A DNA stretch of 64,000 nt from Xanthobacter oligotrophicus (lineage in GTDB: Bacteria > Pseudomonadota > Alphaproteobacteria > Rhizobiales > Xanthobacteraceae): NCBI RefSeq assembly GCF_008364685.1, contig NZ_VTTL01000003.1, positions 124,001 through 188,000 of the forward strand. The letters are read 5' to 3'. Shown piece after piece: positions 16,907-26,731 of this stretch (positions are counted from its first letter, which is position 1; every line of letters starts with the position of its first letter). A program made the position numbers and the translations under genes. A model generated the notes under the pieces. It was given only the letters and a program-made list of their open reading frames with translations, was not told the origin of the DNA and did no database searches.

Positions 16907-18202
16907 TCAGTTCTTCTGTGTCGCGGGTGCCTGCGACGGCGCCACCGAGGGCGCAGCCTTGGCGGGTGCATCGGCGGGCGCGACGCCCGCGGGCTTGGCC
17001 AGGGGCTTGTTGCCCTGGTCGACGGCGGGCGGCGCGATGCCGACGATCGTGCCCTCCTCCACCTTCACCTTGGAGCCCGGCACCGCGCGCTGGATGCCGT
17101 TGATGATGATGCGGTCGCCGGCCTTCAGCCCGCTCTGGATGGCGCGCAGCCCGTCGGCCTGGAGCTGGCCGAGGGTCACCTGGGTCTGGGAGACCACATT
17201 GTCCGCGCTCACGGTCAGGACATAGGGCCCGAGCTGGTTGGCGTTGAGGGCGGCATCCGGCACCAGCACGGTGGTCTGCGCCGCGCCGAGCGGCACCCGC
17301 ACCCGCGCGAACAGGCCCGGCAGAAGCGCGAAATCGTCGTTCTGGAAAATGCCGCGCACGGTCAGGGTGCCGAGGTTCGGGTCCACCTGCGGCGCCACAT
17401 AGTCGATCTTGCCCTGATGGGGATAGCCGGTCTCGGTCTGGAGACCGATCTCGATGGCAAGGTCCGGCACGTCACGGGTGAGGGAGACCAGCGAACGGCC
17501 CTGCTTGGCCAGGTGCTCCTTGATCCGCAGCACCTCCTGCTCGCTCAGGGTGAACCAGACCCAGATGGGGTTGATCTGCACCACGGTGGCGAGCTTCGTG
17601 GGGCCGCTGTAGCCCACCAGCGCACCCACGTCCTGGAGATGGGCGGTGACGGCGCCGTCGAAGGGCGCCGTGATCTGGGTATAGCTGAGATTGATCTGGG
17701 CCAGCACCAGGGAGGCCTGGGCGTTCGCCACCTCGGCGACCGCAGAATCGCGCTTGGCCCGGGCCTGGTCGAGGGTGGCCTGGGAGGCGAAATCCTGCTT
17801 GGCGAGCTGGGCCTGGCGGTTGAACTCGGCCTCGGCCTGCACCTGCGAGGCCTGGTTGGCGGCGAGCTGAGCCTTGGCCTGGTCCACCTGGGCCTTGTAC
17901 TGGTCCTGCTCGATCACGAACAGGACGGTGCCCTTCTTGGCGAACTGGCCGTCCCGGTAGTTGATCTGCGTGAGGAAGCCCTGGACACGGGCCTCCAGGT
18001 CCACCGAATTGATGGCGGCGGTGTTGCCGGTCAGCTCGAGGAAGCGGGTGACCGGCTTCTCCAGAACGGGGGCAACGGTAACGGCAGCGGGGGGCGGCGG
18101 TACGTAGGTATTCTTTTCCTCGCAGGCCGAGAGCAGAAAAGCCGCGCAAAGCGCCACCATGCCGTGGCGCAGCCCGCCGGACACCCCGATCCCCCCCACC
18201 AT
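16907..18202 (-). CDS. RND efflux periplasmic adaptor (membrane fusion lipoprotein, AcrA/MexA-like)
   Basis: A protein of about 431 residues linking the RND pump to an outer-membrane channel. The N-terminus has a hydrophobic stretch ending in the lipobox LLSAC, so it is a lipoprotein. Then come a lipoyl-like half (VTVAPVLEKPVTRFLELTG), a long alpha-hairpin rich in Ala/Gln/Lys (YKAQVDQAKAQLAANQ), the second lipoyl half (ITAPFDGAVTAHLQDVGALV) and a beta-barrel domain, with an Ala/Pro-rich tail. The frame is open to a GTG at 18244; ATGs at 18217 and 18202 are more plausible, the latter preceded by GGGGGA. Operon with the pump downstream. Confidence 0.92.
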   Translation of the reverse strand: MVGGIGVSGGLRHGMVALCAAFLLSACEEKNTYVPPPPAAVTVAPVLEKPVTRFLELTGNTAAINSVDLEARVQGFLTQINYRDGQFAKKGTVLFVIEQDQYKAQVDQAKAQLAANQASQVQAEAEFNRQAQLAKQDFASQATLDQARAKRDSAVAEVANAQASLVLAQINLSYTQITAPFDGAVTAHLQDVGALVGYSGPTKLATVVQINPIWVWFTLSEQEVLRIKEHLAKQGRSLVSLTRDVPDLAIEIGLQTETGYPHQGKIDYVAPQVDPNLGTLTVRGIFQNDDFALLPGLFARVRVPLGAAQTTVLVPDAALNANQLGPYVLTVSADNVVSQTQVTLGQLQADGLRAIQSGLKAGDRIIINGIQRAVPGSKVKVEEGTIVGIAPPAVDQGNKPLAKPAGVAPADAPAKAAPSVAPSQAPATQKN

Positions 18203-18244
18203 ACCGCATTCCCCCATATCGCAGTTGCGCCGGATACTAAGCAC

Positions 18245-18569
18245 CGGGTCATGACGTGTCCATGAGAGGAATGGGCCGAACGGTGCCCATGCCCCTGACG
18301 ACGCTGCGGCAGCGCCGCTGCCGCCCCCACTCGCATTGACATTGCCCTGACCCGTTCATAAGTGTCCGCGTGGCACGCTGCCCAAGAAAGGGGAGCGGGA
18401 CTTGAGGAGCGGGATCTGGGCTGCGCGCTTTGCCGCTGCGCCCGCCCCGTCCCTTCGGACTTGCTGACGCCGCATTGAAGGTGTCCAACGGCGCATCATT
18501 TCCCGGAGGGTCCGGCGGCTCGTCTCCGCCCTCCCTGAGACCTGACGGATCGGAACAGAGACACAACTC
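18245..18569. other. Divergent intergenic region between the RND operon and secA
   Basis: These 325 bases separate two divergent transcription units, so both promoters should lie here. TTGACA at 18336-18341 followed by CATAAG (18357-18362, 15-base spacing) is a possible secA promoter, but the spacing is short. No leader peptide like SecM and no clear operator was seen. Confidence 0.4.
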
Positions 18570-21362
18570 ATGTTAGGTGGACTTGCCCGCAAGCTCTTCG
18601 GCTCCGCGAACGATCGCCGGGTGAAGGGATACCGTCCCCGCGTTCAGGCCATCAATGCGCTGGAGCCGGAGCTGGAAGCCCTCTCCGACGAGGCGCTCCG
18701 GGCCCGCACCGAAGATTTTCGCCGCCAGCTGGCCGAGGGCAAGACCCTCGACGACCTGCTGGTGCCTGCCTTCGCCACCGTGCGCGAGGGCGCCAAGCGT
18801 GCCTTGGGCATGCGCCCATTCGACGTGCAGCTCATCGGCGGCATGGTGTTGCACGAAGCCGGCATCGCCGAGATGAAGACCGGCGAAGGCAAGACCCTGG
18901 TCGCCACCCTCCCGGTCTATCTCAATGCCCTGGCCGGCAAGGGCGTGCACGTGGTGACGGTGAATGACTACCTCGCCAAGCGCGACGCCGAATGGATGGG
19001 GCGGCTGTACCGCTTCCTCGGCCTCTCCACCGGCATCATCGTCCATGGCCTCGACGACGACGAGCGGCGCGTGGCCTATGCCAGCGACGTGACCTACGCC
19101 ACCAACAACGAGCTGGGCTTCGACTATCTGCGCGACAACATGAAGTACGAGCGCGGCCAGATGGTCCAGCGCCCGCAATTCTACGCCATCGTGGACGAGG
19201 TGGACTCCATCCTCATCGACGAGGCGCGCACGCCCCTCATCATCTCCGGCCCGCTCGACGACCGCTCCGACTTCTACAACACCATCGACGCCTACATTCC
19301 GCGCCTCGGCAAGGAAGACTACGAGGTGGACGAGAAGCAGCGTTCCGTCTCCATGACCGAAGCCGGCATGGAGAAGATGGAGCAGATGCTCAGCGCCGCC
19401 GGGGTGCTGAAGTCGGACTCCCTCTACGACATCGAGAACGTCTCGGTGGTCCACCACGTGAACCAGGCCCTGCGCGCCCACACCCTGTTCCAGCGCGACA
19501 AGGACTACATCGTCCGCAACGACGAAGTGGTGATCATCGACGAGTTCACCGGCCGCATGATGCCGGGCCGGCGCTATTCGGAAGGCCTGCACCAGGCGCT
19601 GGAGGCCAAGGAGCGCGTCCAGGTCCAGCCTGAGAACCAGACGCTGGCCTCCATCACCTTCCAGAATTATTTCCGCCTCTACGAGAAGCTGTCCGGCATG
19701 ACCGGCACCGCCAACACCGAGGCGGCGGAATTCGCCGACATCTACAAGCTCGAGGTGGTGGAGATCCCCACCAACGTGCACATCTCGCGCATCGACGACG
19801 ATGACGAGGTCTATCGCACCGCCGGCGAGAAGTACGCCGCCATCATCGAGCTGATCAAGGAGTGCGCGGAGCGCAGCCAGCCGGTGCTGGTGGGCACCAC
19901 CTCCATCGAGAAGTCCGAGCTTCTGGCCGAGCTGCTGAAGCAGGCCGGCTTCCGCCAGAAGGACTTCTCCGACCCCACCGCCTTCAACGGCCGCGAGCTT
20001 CTCATCAACGACCGCTCCGGCAAGAGCTTCGCGGTGCTGAACGCGCGCTACCACGAGCAGGAGGCCTATATCGTCTCCCAGGCGGGCGTGCCGGGGGCGA
20101 TCACCATCGCCACCAACATGGCCGGCCGCGGCACCGACATCAAGCTCGGCGGCTCGGCCGACATGCGCATCGAGATCGAGCTGAAGGACCTGCCCGAGGG
20201 TGTCGAGCGCGCCGCGGCGGAAGCCAGGATCCGCGCCGAGGTGGAAGAGCTGAAGCAGAAGGCGCTGGAGGCCGGCGGCCTCTACGTGCTCGGCACCGAG
20301 CGCCACGAAAGCCGGCGCATCGACAACCAGCTGCGCGGCCGCTCCGGCCGCCAGGGCGACCCCGGCCATTCCAAGTTCTTCCTGTCGCTCGACGACGACC
20401 TGATGCGCATCTTCGGGTCGGACCGGCTCGACGGCATGCTGCAGCGCCTCGGCCTCAAGGAAGGCGAGGCCATCATCCATCCCTGGATCAACAAGGCCCT
20501 GGAGAAGGCGCAGCAGAAGGTCGAGGCGCGCAACTACGACATGCGCAAGAACGTCCTCAAGTATGACGACGTGCTGAACGACCAGCGCAAGGTGGTGTTC
20601 GAGCAGCGCGTGGAGCTGATGAACGACGAAGACGTGGCCGAGACGGTGGAGGACATGCGCCATGCCCTCATCACCGAGACCGTGGCCAAGTTCATTCCCG
20701 AGAACGCCTATCCCGAGCAGTGGGACGTGGACGGCCTCGACGCCGCGCTGAAGGAAATGCTGGCCCTCGACCTTCCGGTGAAGGACTGGGCCAAGGAAGA
20801 GGGCATCGCCGGCCCCGAGGTCACCGAGCGCATCATCCGCCGCGCCGACGAGCTGATGGCCGCCAAGACCGCCCAGTATGGGCCGGACATCATGCGCTAT
20901 GTGGAGAAGTCCATCCTTCTCCAGACCCTCGACCATCTCTGGCGCGAGCATATCGGCATGCTGGACCACCTGCGGCAGGTGGTGGGCCTGCGCGGCTACG
21001 CCCAGCGCGATCCGCTCAACGAATACAAGTCGGAAGCCTTCAACCTGTTCTCCGCGCTGCTGAACCGGCTGCGGGAGGTGGTCACCGCCCAGCTCATGCG
21101 GGTGGAGATCGTGACCCAGCCGCCGCCGGAAGAGCTGCCGCTGATGGAAGCCCACCACGCCGACCCCTTCACCGGGGAAGACGAGATGGCGTTCTCCGGC
21201 GCGGCCCTGGGCAGCCGGCCGGAGCCGCTCCTCTCCGGCGACCTCGCCGTGGCCGAGCGCGATCCCAACGATCCAGAGAGCTGGGGCAAGGTGGGCCGCA
21301 ACGAGGCCTGCCCCTGCGGCTCCGGCAAGAAGTACAAGCACTGCCACGGCCGCTTCGCCTGA
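18570..21362 (+). CDS. secA: Preprotein translocase ATPase SecA
   Basis: A 930-residue motor of the Sec export pathway, acting at the inner membrane with SecYEG. Motifs in order: Walker A in [13 protein letters not shown] (about 103-110), the [16 protein letters not shown] Walker B box, the preprotein-binding region, NBD2 with [13 protein letters not shown] and [11 protein letters not shown], the helical scaffold/wing and finally the zinc-binding SEC-C motif [16 protein letters not shown]. Length and order are normal. ATG at 18570 gives the canonical start [16 protein letters not shown]. It is a single-gene unit followed by a GC-rich hairpin. Confidence 0.98.
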   Translation: MLGGLARKLFGSANDRRVKGYRPRVQAINALEPELEALSDEALRARTEDFRRQLAEGKTLDDLLVPAFATVREGAKRALGMRPFDVQLIGGMVLHEAGIAEMKTGEGKTLVATLPVYLNALAGKGVHVVTVNDYLAKRDAEWMGRLYRFLGLSTGIIVHGLDDDERRVAYASDVTYATNNELGFDYLRDNMKYERGQMVQRPQFYAIVDEVDSILIDEARTPLIISGPLDDRSDFYNTIDAYIPRLGKEDYEVDEKQRSVSMTEAGMEKMEQMLSAAGVLKSDSLYDIENVSVVHHVNQALRAHTLFQRDKDYIVRNDEVVIIDEFTGRMMPGRRYSEGLHQALEAKERVQVQPENQTLASITFQNYFRLYEKLSGMTGTANTEAAEFADIYKLEVVEIPTNVHISRIDDDDEVYRTAGEKYAAIIELIKECAERSQPVLVGTTSIEKSELLAELLKQAGFRQKDFSDPTAFNGRELLINDRSGKSFAVLNARYHEQEAYIVSQAGVPGAITIATNMAGRGTDIKLGGSADMRIEIELKDLPEGVERAAAEARIRAEVEELKQKALEAGGLYVLGTERHESRRIDNQLRGRSGRQGDPGHSKFFLSLDDDLMRIFGSDRLDGMLQRLGLKEGEAIIHPWINKALEKAQQKVEARNYDMRKNVLKYDDVLNDQRKVVFEQRVELMNDEDVAETVEDMRHALITETVAKFIPENAYPEQWDVDGLDAALKEMLALDLPVKDWAKEEGIAGPEVTERIIRRADELMAAKTAQYGPDIMRYVEKSILLQTLDHLWREHIGMLDHLRQVVGLRGYAQRDPLNEYKSEAFNLFSALLNRLREVVTAQLMRVEIVTQPPPEELPLMEAHHADPFTGEDEMAFSGAALGSRPEPLLSGDLAVAERDPNDPESWGKVGRNEACPCGSGKKYKHCHGRFA

Positions 21363-21374
21363 GGCAGGATGAGA

Positions 21375-21397
21375 GGCCGCCCCCAGCGGGGGCGGCC
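21375..21397 (+). terminator. GC hairpin after secA
   Basis: GGCCGCCCCC, loop AGC, GGGGGCGGCC: a perfect 10-bp stem 12 bases after the secA stop. No U-tract follows, so it may stabilise the 3' end or help Rho-dependent stopping rather than act as a standard intrinsic terminator. Confidence 0.5.
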
Positions 21398-21479
21398 CAG
21401 TGGCTGGGATCAACGCCCTGCGCTCAGGCGCAGCGCCGGATGAGCGTGACCCGAAAGCCTTAGGTTCGGGCCGCAATGC

Positions 21480-22169
21480 TCAGGGCTTGCGGCACGCCAG
21501 GAGCCGGTCGAGCCCCAGAAAGATCAGCGCCGTCGCCAGGAACACCGCCGCCAGCAGGACGGTATTGAGCGCCATGCGCCCATCCCCCAGCTTGGCCGGA
21601 TCCAGGAACCAGTAGGCATACCAGCCATCCGCCTCGCCCCGCGCCAGCGCATAGGCGAGGTACAGGACCGGTGGCGCCATGGCCCAGGCCGCGTCCCGCA
21701 CGCCGAGACGGCCGAGACTGCCCTCCCCGAGACTCCCGCTCCCCGGCTCCGCCCGCGCCGCCAGCACCCAGGTGGCCAGGAAGAGCACCGGCGTGGCCTG
21801 ATGCAGCAGGCGGTCGGCCACCAGTTGCCAGCCCTCCGGTTTCCACACATTGCGCAGCAGCAGGGCATAGATGATGCCCACGAGCACGATGGACACCACC
21901 GCCGCGAGCCGCACCCGCGGCCCAGCCATGGGGCCGTTGGGACGACGCGCATAGGCGCTCGCCACCGCGGCTACGAACAGGTTGGTGAGAACGGTGAAAT
22001 AGCCCAGGAAGCGCCACAGGGCCGGCCCGAAGCCGTCGCCGGCGGCGGCCATCTTCTCCACCACGATGCCGAGCTGAAGCGCCAGCGCGCCCCACGCCAC
22101 CAGCGCCGTAACGGCGCTCAGCCGCCGCGCCCAAATAGCGCTCGTCCAGGCTCCGATTTCTTGTCCCAC
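21480..22169 (-). CDS. Pr6Pr family membrane protein
   Basis: A protein of about 229 residues with six hydrophobic segments (for example LSAVTALVAWGALALQLGIV, FLGYFTVLTNLFVAAVASAY, VVSIVLVGIIYALLLRNVW and a C-terminal VLLAAVFLATALIFLGL). The spacing of FTVLTNL, LRNVWKP, LLHQATPVLF and YAYWFLDP matches the Pr6Pr family, whose function is unknown. The frame is open to 22259, but the GTG at 22169 has GGAGGGCAGGGGC ahead of it and starts just before the first membrane helix, so that start is preferred. It converges on secA and is otherwise isolated. Confidence 0.75.
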   Translation of the reverse strand: MGQEIGAWTSAIWARRLSAVTALVAWGALALQLGIVVEKMAAAGDGFGPALWRFLGYFTVLTNLFVAAVASAYARRPNGPMAGPRVRLAAVVSIVLVGIIYALLLRNVWKPEGWQLVADRLLHQATPVLFLATWVLAARAEPGSGSLGEGSLGRLGVRDAAWAMAPPVLYLAYALARGEADGWYAYWFLDPAKLGDGRMALNTVLLAAVFLATALIFLGLDRLLACRKP

Positions 22170-22289
22170 GCCCCTGCCCTCCCCCGAGGCTGAGGCGCGA
22201 CAAAGGACCAGGCCAGACAGACGCGCCCCATATGGGCGCAAGCCTAAGCGCGGCCGCATGGCCCCCGCAAGGGGGCCGCGACCGGAGCC

Positions 22290-23633
22290 TTATTGCGAGA
22301 ACGTGCCGGTGGACATGATGGCCGAGCCACCCGACACCGAGGCCGGCGGCGTCAGCGTGCCAACGGAAGCAACCGTGGCCGGCCTGTAGGCCTGGGCTGC
22401 CGGCTTGTCCGATGCCGAATTCGCAGGCACAGGCTTGGCCGCAGACGAGGCCACAACAGGCTTGGCCGTCGCGGAAGCCGCCACCGGCTTGGACGCCGGC
22501 GTCACCACCCGCGCCGCCGGGGCAGGCTTGGCAGTCGGTAGCGGAGCCGGCGCGGCGGCTGCGGCAGGAGCGACGGGCGCGCTGCTGGCCGTCGCCACGG
22601 GGGCAACCGGCGCCTCCGTATCCAGCGCCACCTTCTCAGGGGTCATCTTGGGCGGATTCACATATTCGGGCAGCGTGCCGGGCGCCGCGGCGAAGGACAT
22701 CTGGCCGCTCTCGCGCTCCTTCAGCTTGGCGAGGAAGACCGGGTGCATGCCGCCGTCCGCATTGGTGCGCACCGGCGCCAGCGGCGAGGACGGCGCGAGC
22801 GCGGCCACCTGGGCCTCGTCGCTGCGCTGCTTCTCGGCCACGGCCGAGGCCACCTGGGGCGGCACCTGGTAGGGCGGGCAGGACATGTTGGCGTCGAAGC
22901 TGCGGCCAGGAACCGGCTCGGCGTCGAACACATAGGAGCGCCCGCAGACATTGACCTTCGGCACCTGTTTGGTGACCTCGAAATGGTCGTAGCCTTGCTT
23001 CAGGTTGCGCCAGAACGCCATGTTCGGGTTGTTGCGGTGGCGGGCAAGGTTCTTCGGCGTCATGCGGAAGGGATAGGCCTGCACCTGGAAGCCCCGCTGG
23101 CCACCCGCGAAGCTCTCCCGCGCCAGGGAGAAGATCTCGGAAATCTGCTCGTCCGTCATGGCGTAGCAGCCGGCCGACGAGCAGTCGCCGTGCACCATGA
23201 GGAACTCGCCCGTCCGCCCGTAGGAGCGATCGAAGGCGTTGGGGAAGCCGAGGTTGAAGGACAGATAGTAGCTGGAGTTCGGGTTCATCTGCCCCGGGGT
23301 GATGGTGTAGAAGCCCTCCGGCGCCTGCCGGTCACCCATGTTCACTTTCGGGCCCAGTTCGCCCGACCAGCGGCAGATGGGGTAGGTCTTCAGCAGCGCA
23401 TAGGAGCCGTCGGAGGTGGCTTTCCACACTTCCAGCTCGGCTTCCTGCTTGAAGATGCGCACGAGCATGGGGCTCGCGGGCGACATGTCCTTCTGCGCGA
23501 TCAGGGACACCATCTCGGGCGTCAGCGGCTTGTTGGCCTTGCGCGCCACTTCGGAGTCGGTCTGGTTGCAGGCGGCGAGCGCGAGCGCTGCGGTGGCGGC
23601 CAGGGCCACCATGCGGATGCGGGACGAGACCAT
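22290..23633 (-). CDS. L,D-transpeptidase family lipoprotein (YafK-like YkuD domain)
   Basis: A protein of about 447 residues. MVSSRIRMVALAATAALALAAC is a lipoprotein signal with lipobox LAAC. A YkuD-type domain (about 45-210) follows, with the catalytic motif HGDCSSAGCYAM (nucleophile about Cys156), as in YafK/DpaA-type enzymes that act on peptidoglycan cross-links or release Lpp from it. The last 150 residues are an Ala/Pro/Val low-complexity tail (SSAPVAPAAAAAP, AKPVAASATAKP), possibly a wall-spanning linker. The open frame extends to 23741, but only the ATG at 23633 gives a proper signal peptide. It stands alone; the transpeptidase or amidase activity cannot be told apart here. Confidence 0.87.
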   Translation of the reverse strand: MVSSRIRMVALAATAALALAACNQTDSEVARKANKPLTPEMVSLIAQKDMSPASPMLVRIFKQEAELEVWKATSDGSYALLKTYPICRWSGELGPKVNMGDRQAPEGFYTITPGQMNPNSSYYLSFNLGFPNAFDRSYGRTGEFLMVHGDCSSAGCYAMTDEQISEIFSLARESFAGGQRGFQVQAYPFRMTPKNLARHRNNPNMAFWRNLKQGYDHFEVTKQVPKVNVCGRSYVFDAEPVPGRSFDANMSCPPYQVPPQVASAVAEKQRSDEAQVAALAPSSPLAPVRTNADGGMHPVFLAKLKERESGQMSFAAAPGTLPEYVNPPKMTPEKVALDTEAPVAPVATASSAPVAPAAAAAPAPLPTAKPAPAARVVTPASKPVAASATAKPVVASSAAKPVPANSASDKPAAQAYRPATVASVGTLTPPASVSGGSAIMSTGTFSQ

Positions 23634-23858
23634 CGTCCACGAACGGTTCGACGCGAAACGGTTCACCGCGCAACTCCTGGGTCCGTATCGGCCACATGGA
23701 CCGACAGGGTTAGCCCCTTCCCCTTGACGATGCGTTAGCACCCTCGACCGCCGCGCGGAGCGTTGCCGCTACCGCCTGGGCAGGCTTGGAGAAAATAAGG
23801 CAAATGCGGCCAAGATGAGATGCCGGACCGGCATGGGCCGCCTGCCGTGCGCTCATGG

Positions 23859-24812
23859 TTAAAGCGACCGGCCGATTGCGAGAAATTTGTCACGCCGCGC
23901 CTTGCGCACGGCAGCACCGTCGAGCCCGGCGAGCTGCGACAGCGCATCGGCGATGGCATCCCCGGCGGCACCGATGGTGGCTTCCGGATCGCGATGGGCG
24001 CCGCCGGGCGGCTCCTTCACGATGGCATCGATGATGCCGAACTTCAGCAGGTCCTGCGCCGTGATCTTCATGTTGGTGGCGGCGTCCTGCGCCTTCGCGG
24101 TGTCGCGCCACAGGATGGAGGCCGCGCCTTCCGGCGAGATCACGCTGTAGATGGCGTGCTCCATCATCAACACCTTGCTAGCGGTGGCGATGGCGATGGC
24201 CCCGCCCGAGCCGCCCTCGCCGATCACCAGCGCCACGTTGGGCGCGCCCAGCGCGAGGCAGGCATCGGTGGAGCGGGCGATGGCCTCGGCCTGGCCGCGC
24301 TCCTCGGCGCCGATGCCGGGATAGGCGCCGGCGGTGTCCACCAGCGAGATCAGGGGAATGCCGAAGCGGTCGGCCAGCTCCATGATGCGCGCCGCCTTGC
24401 GGTAGCCCTCGGGGCGCGCCATGCCGAAATTGTGCCGGATGCGGGTTTCCGTGGTGGAGCCCTTCTCGTGGCCCAGCACGCACACCGCCTCGCCGCGGAA
24501 GCGGGCGAAGCCGCCGATGATGGCCTCGTCCTCGCCGAACTTGCGATCACCGGCCAGCGGGGTGAAATCCTCGAACAGGCCCTTGGCGAAATCGGCGAAA
24601 TGGGGCCGCTGCGGATGCCGCGCGACCAGCGTCTTCTGCCAGGGGGTGAGATTTGCGTAGAGGGCGAGGAGCGCCTCGCGGGCCTTGGTCTCGAGCCGCT
24701 GCACCTCGTCGGTGATGGTTACACCATCGCCCGCAGAGGCAAGCGCGCGCAGCTCTTCCACCTTGGCCTCGAGTTCGGCGACCGGCTTCTCGAAGTCCAG
24801 ATAGCTGCGCAT
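23859..24812 (-). CDS. accA: Acetyl-CoA carboxylase carboxyltransferase, alpha subunit
   Basis: A 317-residue subunit that, with AccD, transfers CO2 from biotin to acetyl-CoA, giving malonyl-CoA for fatty-acid synthesis. Family segments are MRSYLDFEKPVAELEAKVEEL at the start, DRKFGEDEAIIGGFARF, GHEKGSTTETRIRHNFGM, SLVDTAGAYPGIGAEERGQ and GEGGSGGAIAI in the crotonase core. The longer frame to 24890 is ignored because MRSYLDFE at 24812 is the family start and gives the normal length. Single gene; accD and accBC are elsewhere. Confidence 0.97.
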   Translation of the reverse strand: MRSYLDFEKPVAELEAKVEELRALASAGDGVTITDEVQRLETKAREALLALYANLTPWQKTLVARHPQRPHFADFAKGLFEDFTPLAGDRKFGEDEAIIGGFARFRGEAVCVLGHEKGSTTETRIRHNFGMARPEGYRKAARIMELADRFGIPLISLVDTAGAYPGIGAEERGQAEAIARSTDACLALGAPNVALVIGEGGSGGAIAIATASKVLMMEHAIYSVISPEGAASILWRDTAKAQDAATNMKITAQDLLKFGIIDAIVKEPPGGAHRDPEATIGAAGDAIADALSQLAGLDGAAVRKARRDKFLAIGRSL

Positions 24813-25124
24813 GAGGGTCCGTAAAGGTTGGAGGAGGCCCGTTACCGGCGCCGCCCACGGGGCCGGAAGCTGCCTGCGCCGGGTCGGCAAGTCAAGGTCG
24901 GCAAATCAAGGTCGTCACGTCAAGCCTGGCAGCGCAAGTCCCAGACATCACGGTTGCCGGTCAGGCATCCCGATCTTGCGCTCTGCCCGCACCGGCCAAA
25001 GCCGCTGTGAAACGCCGCCGCTCTGAAACGTGAAGGCCGCACCGCCCCTTTCGCGTTCGGCACTGCAACGGAAGGGGCGGCGAGAGCGTTGTTCCCCAAT
25101 CATGGTCACATCATGGAGGCAGCC
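24813..25124. other. Intergenic region between accA and a small hypothetical gene
   Basis: This 312-base divergent spacer should hold the accA promoter and that of the small gene at 25125. Near 24890-24920 there are reiterated GGCAAGTCAAGGTCG / GGCAAATCAAGGTCG words, an imperfect 15-base tandem duplication. No clear promoter or RNA was seen. Confidence 0.35.
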
Positions 25125-25337
25125 ATGGCCGCCCATAAACGTACCCTCCCCCGCCAGAGCGCTCCGAAGGCCGCAAAGCCCGGCCGCGCGCCGGCCTCCC
25201 CGGCGCCACCGCCGGAATACGACTTTCCCGCCGCCGGCCCCCATGCCCGGCCCGAGCTGATGGATCCCGAGCGCACCCCCGGCACCGGCGCCCTCTCGGA
25301 GCCGGGCCGCTCGCGGGACGGGGACGCGACGGGCTGA
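25125..25337 (+). CDS. Small conserved-looking hypothetical protein (70 aa)
   Basis: The ATG at 25125 is preceded at 5 bases by GGAGG, a near-perfect ribosome site. The product is basic at the N-terminus (MAAHKRTLPRQSAPKAAKP) and then proline/acid rich (PPPEYDFPAAGPHARPELMDPERTPGTGALSE). The second half resembles short uncharacterised proteins that I recall in Rhizobiales, but I cannot name a family. No membrane segment or signal is seen; probably disordered. It precedes the yggT-like gene by 114 bases. In-frame TTG, ATG codons further upstream lack a ribosome site. Confidence 0.55.
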   Translation: MAAHKRTLPRQSAPKAAKPGRAPASPAPPPEYDFPAAGPHARPELMDPERTPGTGALSEPGRSRDGDATG

Positions 25338-25451
25338 CGCAGGCGCGGCAGGAAACCTTCATCGGACCCGTCACGAGCGGCCTGCGGCCTTGTTCACAAC
25401 CGCCTCGGGGGGCTATTGCTGACGCGCAACTCCCCGGGGACCCTTCCTGCG

Positions 25452-25742
25452 ATGCGCGCGCTGCTCGACGTCATCCTTCTCGTTCTTCAGCTTTATGTCT
25501 GGCTGCTCATCGCCTCGGCGGTGCTGTCCTGGCTCGTGGCGTTCAACGTCGTGAACCCCCACAATTCGTTCGTCCGCAGCGTGGGCGAGTTCCTCTACCG
25601 CATCACCGAGCCGGTGCTCGCGCCCATCCGCTCCGTGCTGCCCAACCTCGGCGGCCTCGACCTGTCGCCCATGGTGCTGATCCTGATCATCTTCTTCATC
25701 CAGCAGGTCATCGGCTACTACATCTACCCGAACGTCTTCTGA
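25452..25742 (+). CDS. YggT family membrane protein
   Basis: A 96-residue protein with two hydrophobic regions: LLDVILLVLQLYVWLLIASAV and LSPMVLILIIFFIQQVIGYYI. NPHNSFVRSVGEFLYRITEPVLAPIRSVLPN is typical of the YggT/YCF19 family, linked to osmotic tolerance or membrane-complex assembly. The start MRALLDVIL at 25452 is preferred over 25416, which adds residues outside the family. The DUF167 gene follows 14 bases later, the usual YggT-YggU pairing. Confidence 0.9.
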   Translation: MRALLDVILLVLQLYVWLLIASAVLSWLVAFNVVNPHNSFVRSVGEFLYRITEPVLAPIRSVLPNLGGLDLSPMVLILIIFFIQQVIGYYIYPNVF

Positions 25743-25756
25743 CGGGCGGGGGGCTC

Positions 25757-26089
25757 TTGTCGTTCCTGAAGCTCCTGCCCGACGGCCTGGAGGTGACAGT
25801 GCGTGCCACCCCGCGGGGTGGGCGCGACGCCCTTGATGGCGTGGCGGAGCTGTCCGATGGCCGCGCTGTCCTGAAGATCAGGGTCAAGGTCGCGCCGGAG
25901 GACGGCGCGGCGACGTCCGCCGTCGCCCGCGTGCTGGCGCAGGCGGCAGGAATAGCCGCATCCCAGGTCAGGCTCACGTCGGGAGCCACCGCGCGGGTGA
26001 AGACGTTCCGCATTGCTGGAAATGCGGCCGAGCTGGCCACCGCCCTCACCCAGGCCGCCGCGGCGCCCGCCGGCAAGGCGCGAAAATAA
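25757..26089 (+). CDS. DUF167 (YggU-like) family protein
   Basis: A 110-residue protein of the DUF167/UPF0235 family: LEVTVRATPRGGRDALDGV at the N-terminus, then LKIRVKVAPEDGAATSAVARVLA, the core alpha/beta segment. It starts at TTG (25757) 14 bases after yggT, with GGGCGGGGGGCTC ahead of it. The function of the family is unknown; a link to translation or RNA is only suggested. The Ala-rich C-terminus (ALTQAAAAPAGKARK) is longer than in E. coli YggU. Confidence 0.85.
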   Translation: MSFLKLLPDGLEVTVRATPRGGRDALDGVAELSDGRAVLKIRVKVAPEDGAATSAVARVLAQAAGIAASQVRLTSGATARVKTFRIAGNAAELATALTQAAAAPAGKARK

Positions 26090-26228
26090 CGCTGAGAATG
26101 GGCGGGTCCTGATCATCGGCCATTGAGCGAGCCCAAGCGGCGCTTGCAAGACCTCGTCGGAGTCTCGGCCCCTCTCCCGGGCCAAGATGGCCCCGAGGGG
26201 CCGGCCGGGACACTTGCCCCCCCTCATA

Positions 26229-26323
26229 CCATCGGCCTTTGTCGTTGACCGATGCCAAGTGGGTACGCTCAAGCGCCGCGCGGGCTTGACCAATGGCCCG
26301 TGAGACAAGCTCATGGGCCATTG
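26229..26323. repeat. 95-bp two-hairpin dispersed repeat, copy 1
   Basis: It starts CCATCGG-N13-ACCGATG (hairpin A arms CATCGG/CCGATG with 13 bases between), passes through ACGCTCAAGCGCCGCGCGGG, and ends with hairpin B: CAATGGCCC (26291-26299) and GGGCCATTG (26315-26323). About 80 of 95 bases match copy 2 with no gaps. The pairing bases of hairpin B differ between the copies but still pair. Confidence 0.85.
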
Positions 26324-26456
26324 TTATCACCCCTGCCGCTCCAGTCCCGAAGCGCGCGAGCGCCGGGAGCCGGATTGCGGCCCCCGTTCCTTCCTTCCCC
26401 AACCTTCCGATCCGATCTTCCCTCGCGGCTCATGCGCCATGGGAAACGGTGCCCGG

Positions 26457-26480
26457 CCCATGTGCGGACCCATGTGCGGA
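26457..26480. repeat. 12-bp tandem repeat (2 exact units)
   Basis: CCCATGTGCGGA occurs twice head to tail, followed by the partial unit CCCATGCACC. It lies in the spacer downstream of the porin gene. Encoded frames have no start signal. Confidence 0.7.
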
Positions 26481-26668
26481 CCCATGCACCCGGCCGCATG
26501 ACCCTGGCGGATGCCCCCGGCGGGGGCCGGCACCGGCGACACGCCTCAGGATAAGTCGCCCGTTTCAACACCGGGGATGCCGGGACGCAGGCACTCGGCG
26601 GACCGCGCACCAGCCAACCAACCAGCCAGCCAGCCCCGGCCGGATCACCCCGACAGCTACTCCTGCCA

Positions 26669-26706
26669 CAAAAGAAAAAGGCGCCGCGCGGTAAGCGCGG
26701 CGCCTT
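26669..26706 (-). terminator. Intrinsic terminator of the porin gene
   Basis: On the minus strand a 12-bp perfect stem AAGGCGCCGCGC, loop of 5, and its complement is followed by TTTTTCTTTT. It lies 25 bases past the porin stop, in the right orientation: a textbook Rho-independent terminator. Confidence 0.93.
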
Positions 26707-26731
26707 CTGGCGTCAGGGACGCCGGTTCAGA

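Larger units (their letters stand above)
26090..26731. other. Intergenic region with a dispersed repeat and simple repeats
   Basis: The 642-base stretch between the DUF167 gene and the convergent porin holds copy 1 of the 95-bp repeat (26229-26323), a 12-base tandem repeat CCCATGTGCGGA (26457-26468 and 26469-26480) continuing as a degenerate third unit, a CCAR-type tetranucleotide run near 26610-26635, and the porin terminator. No protein-coding gene is supported; small frames here arise from the repeat. Confidence 0.6.
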
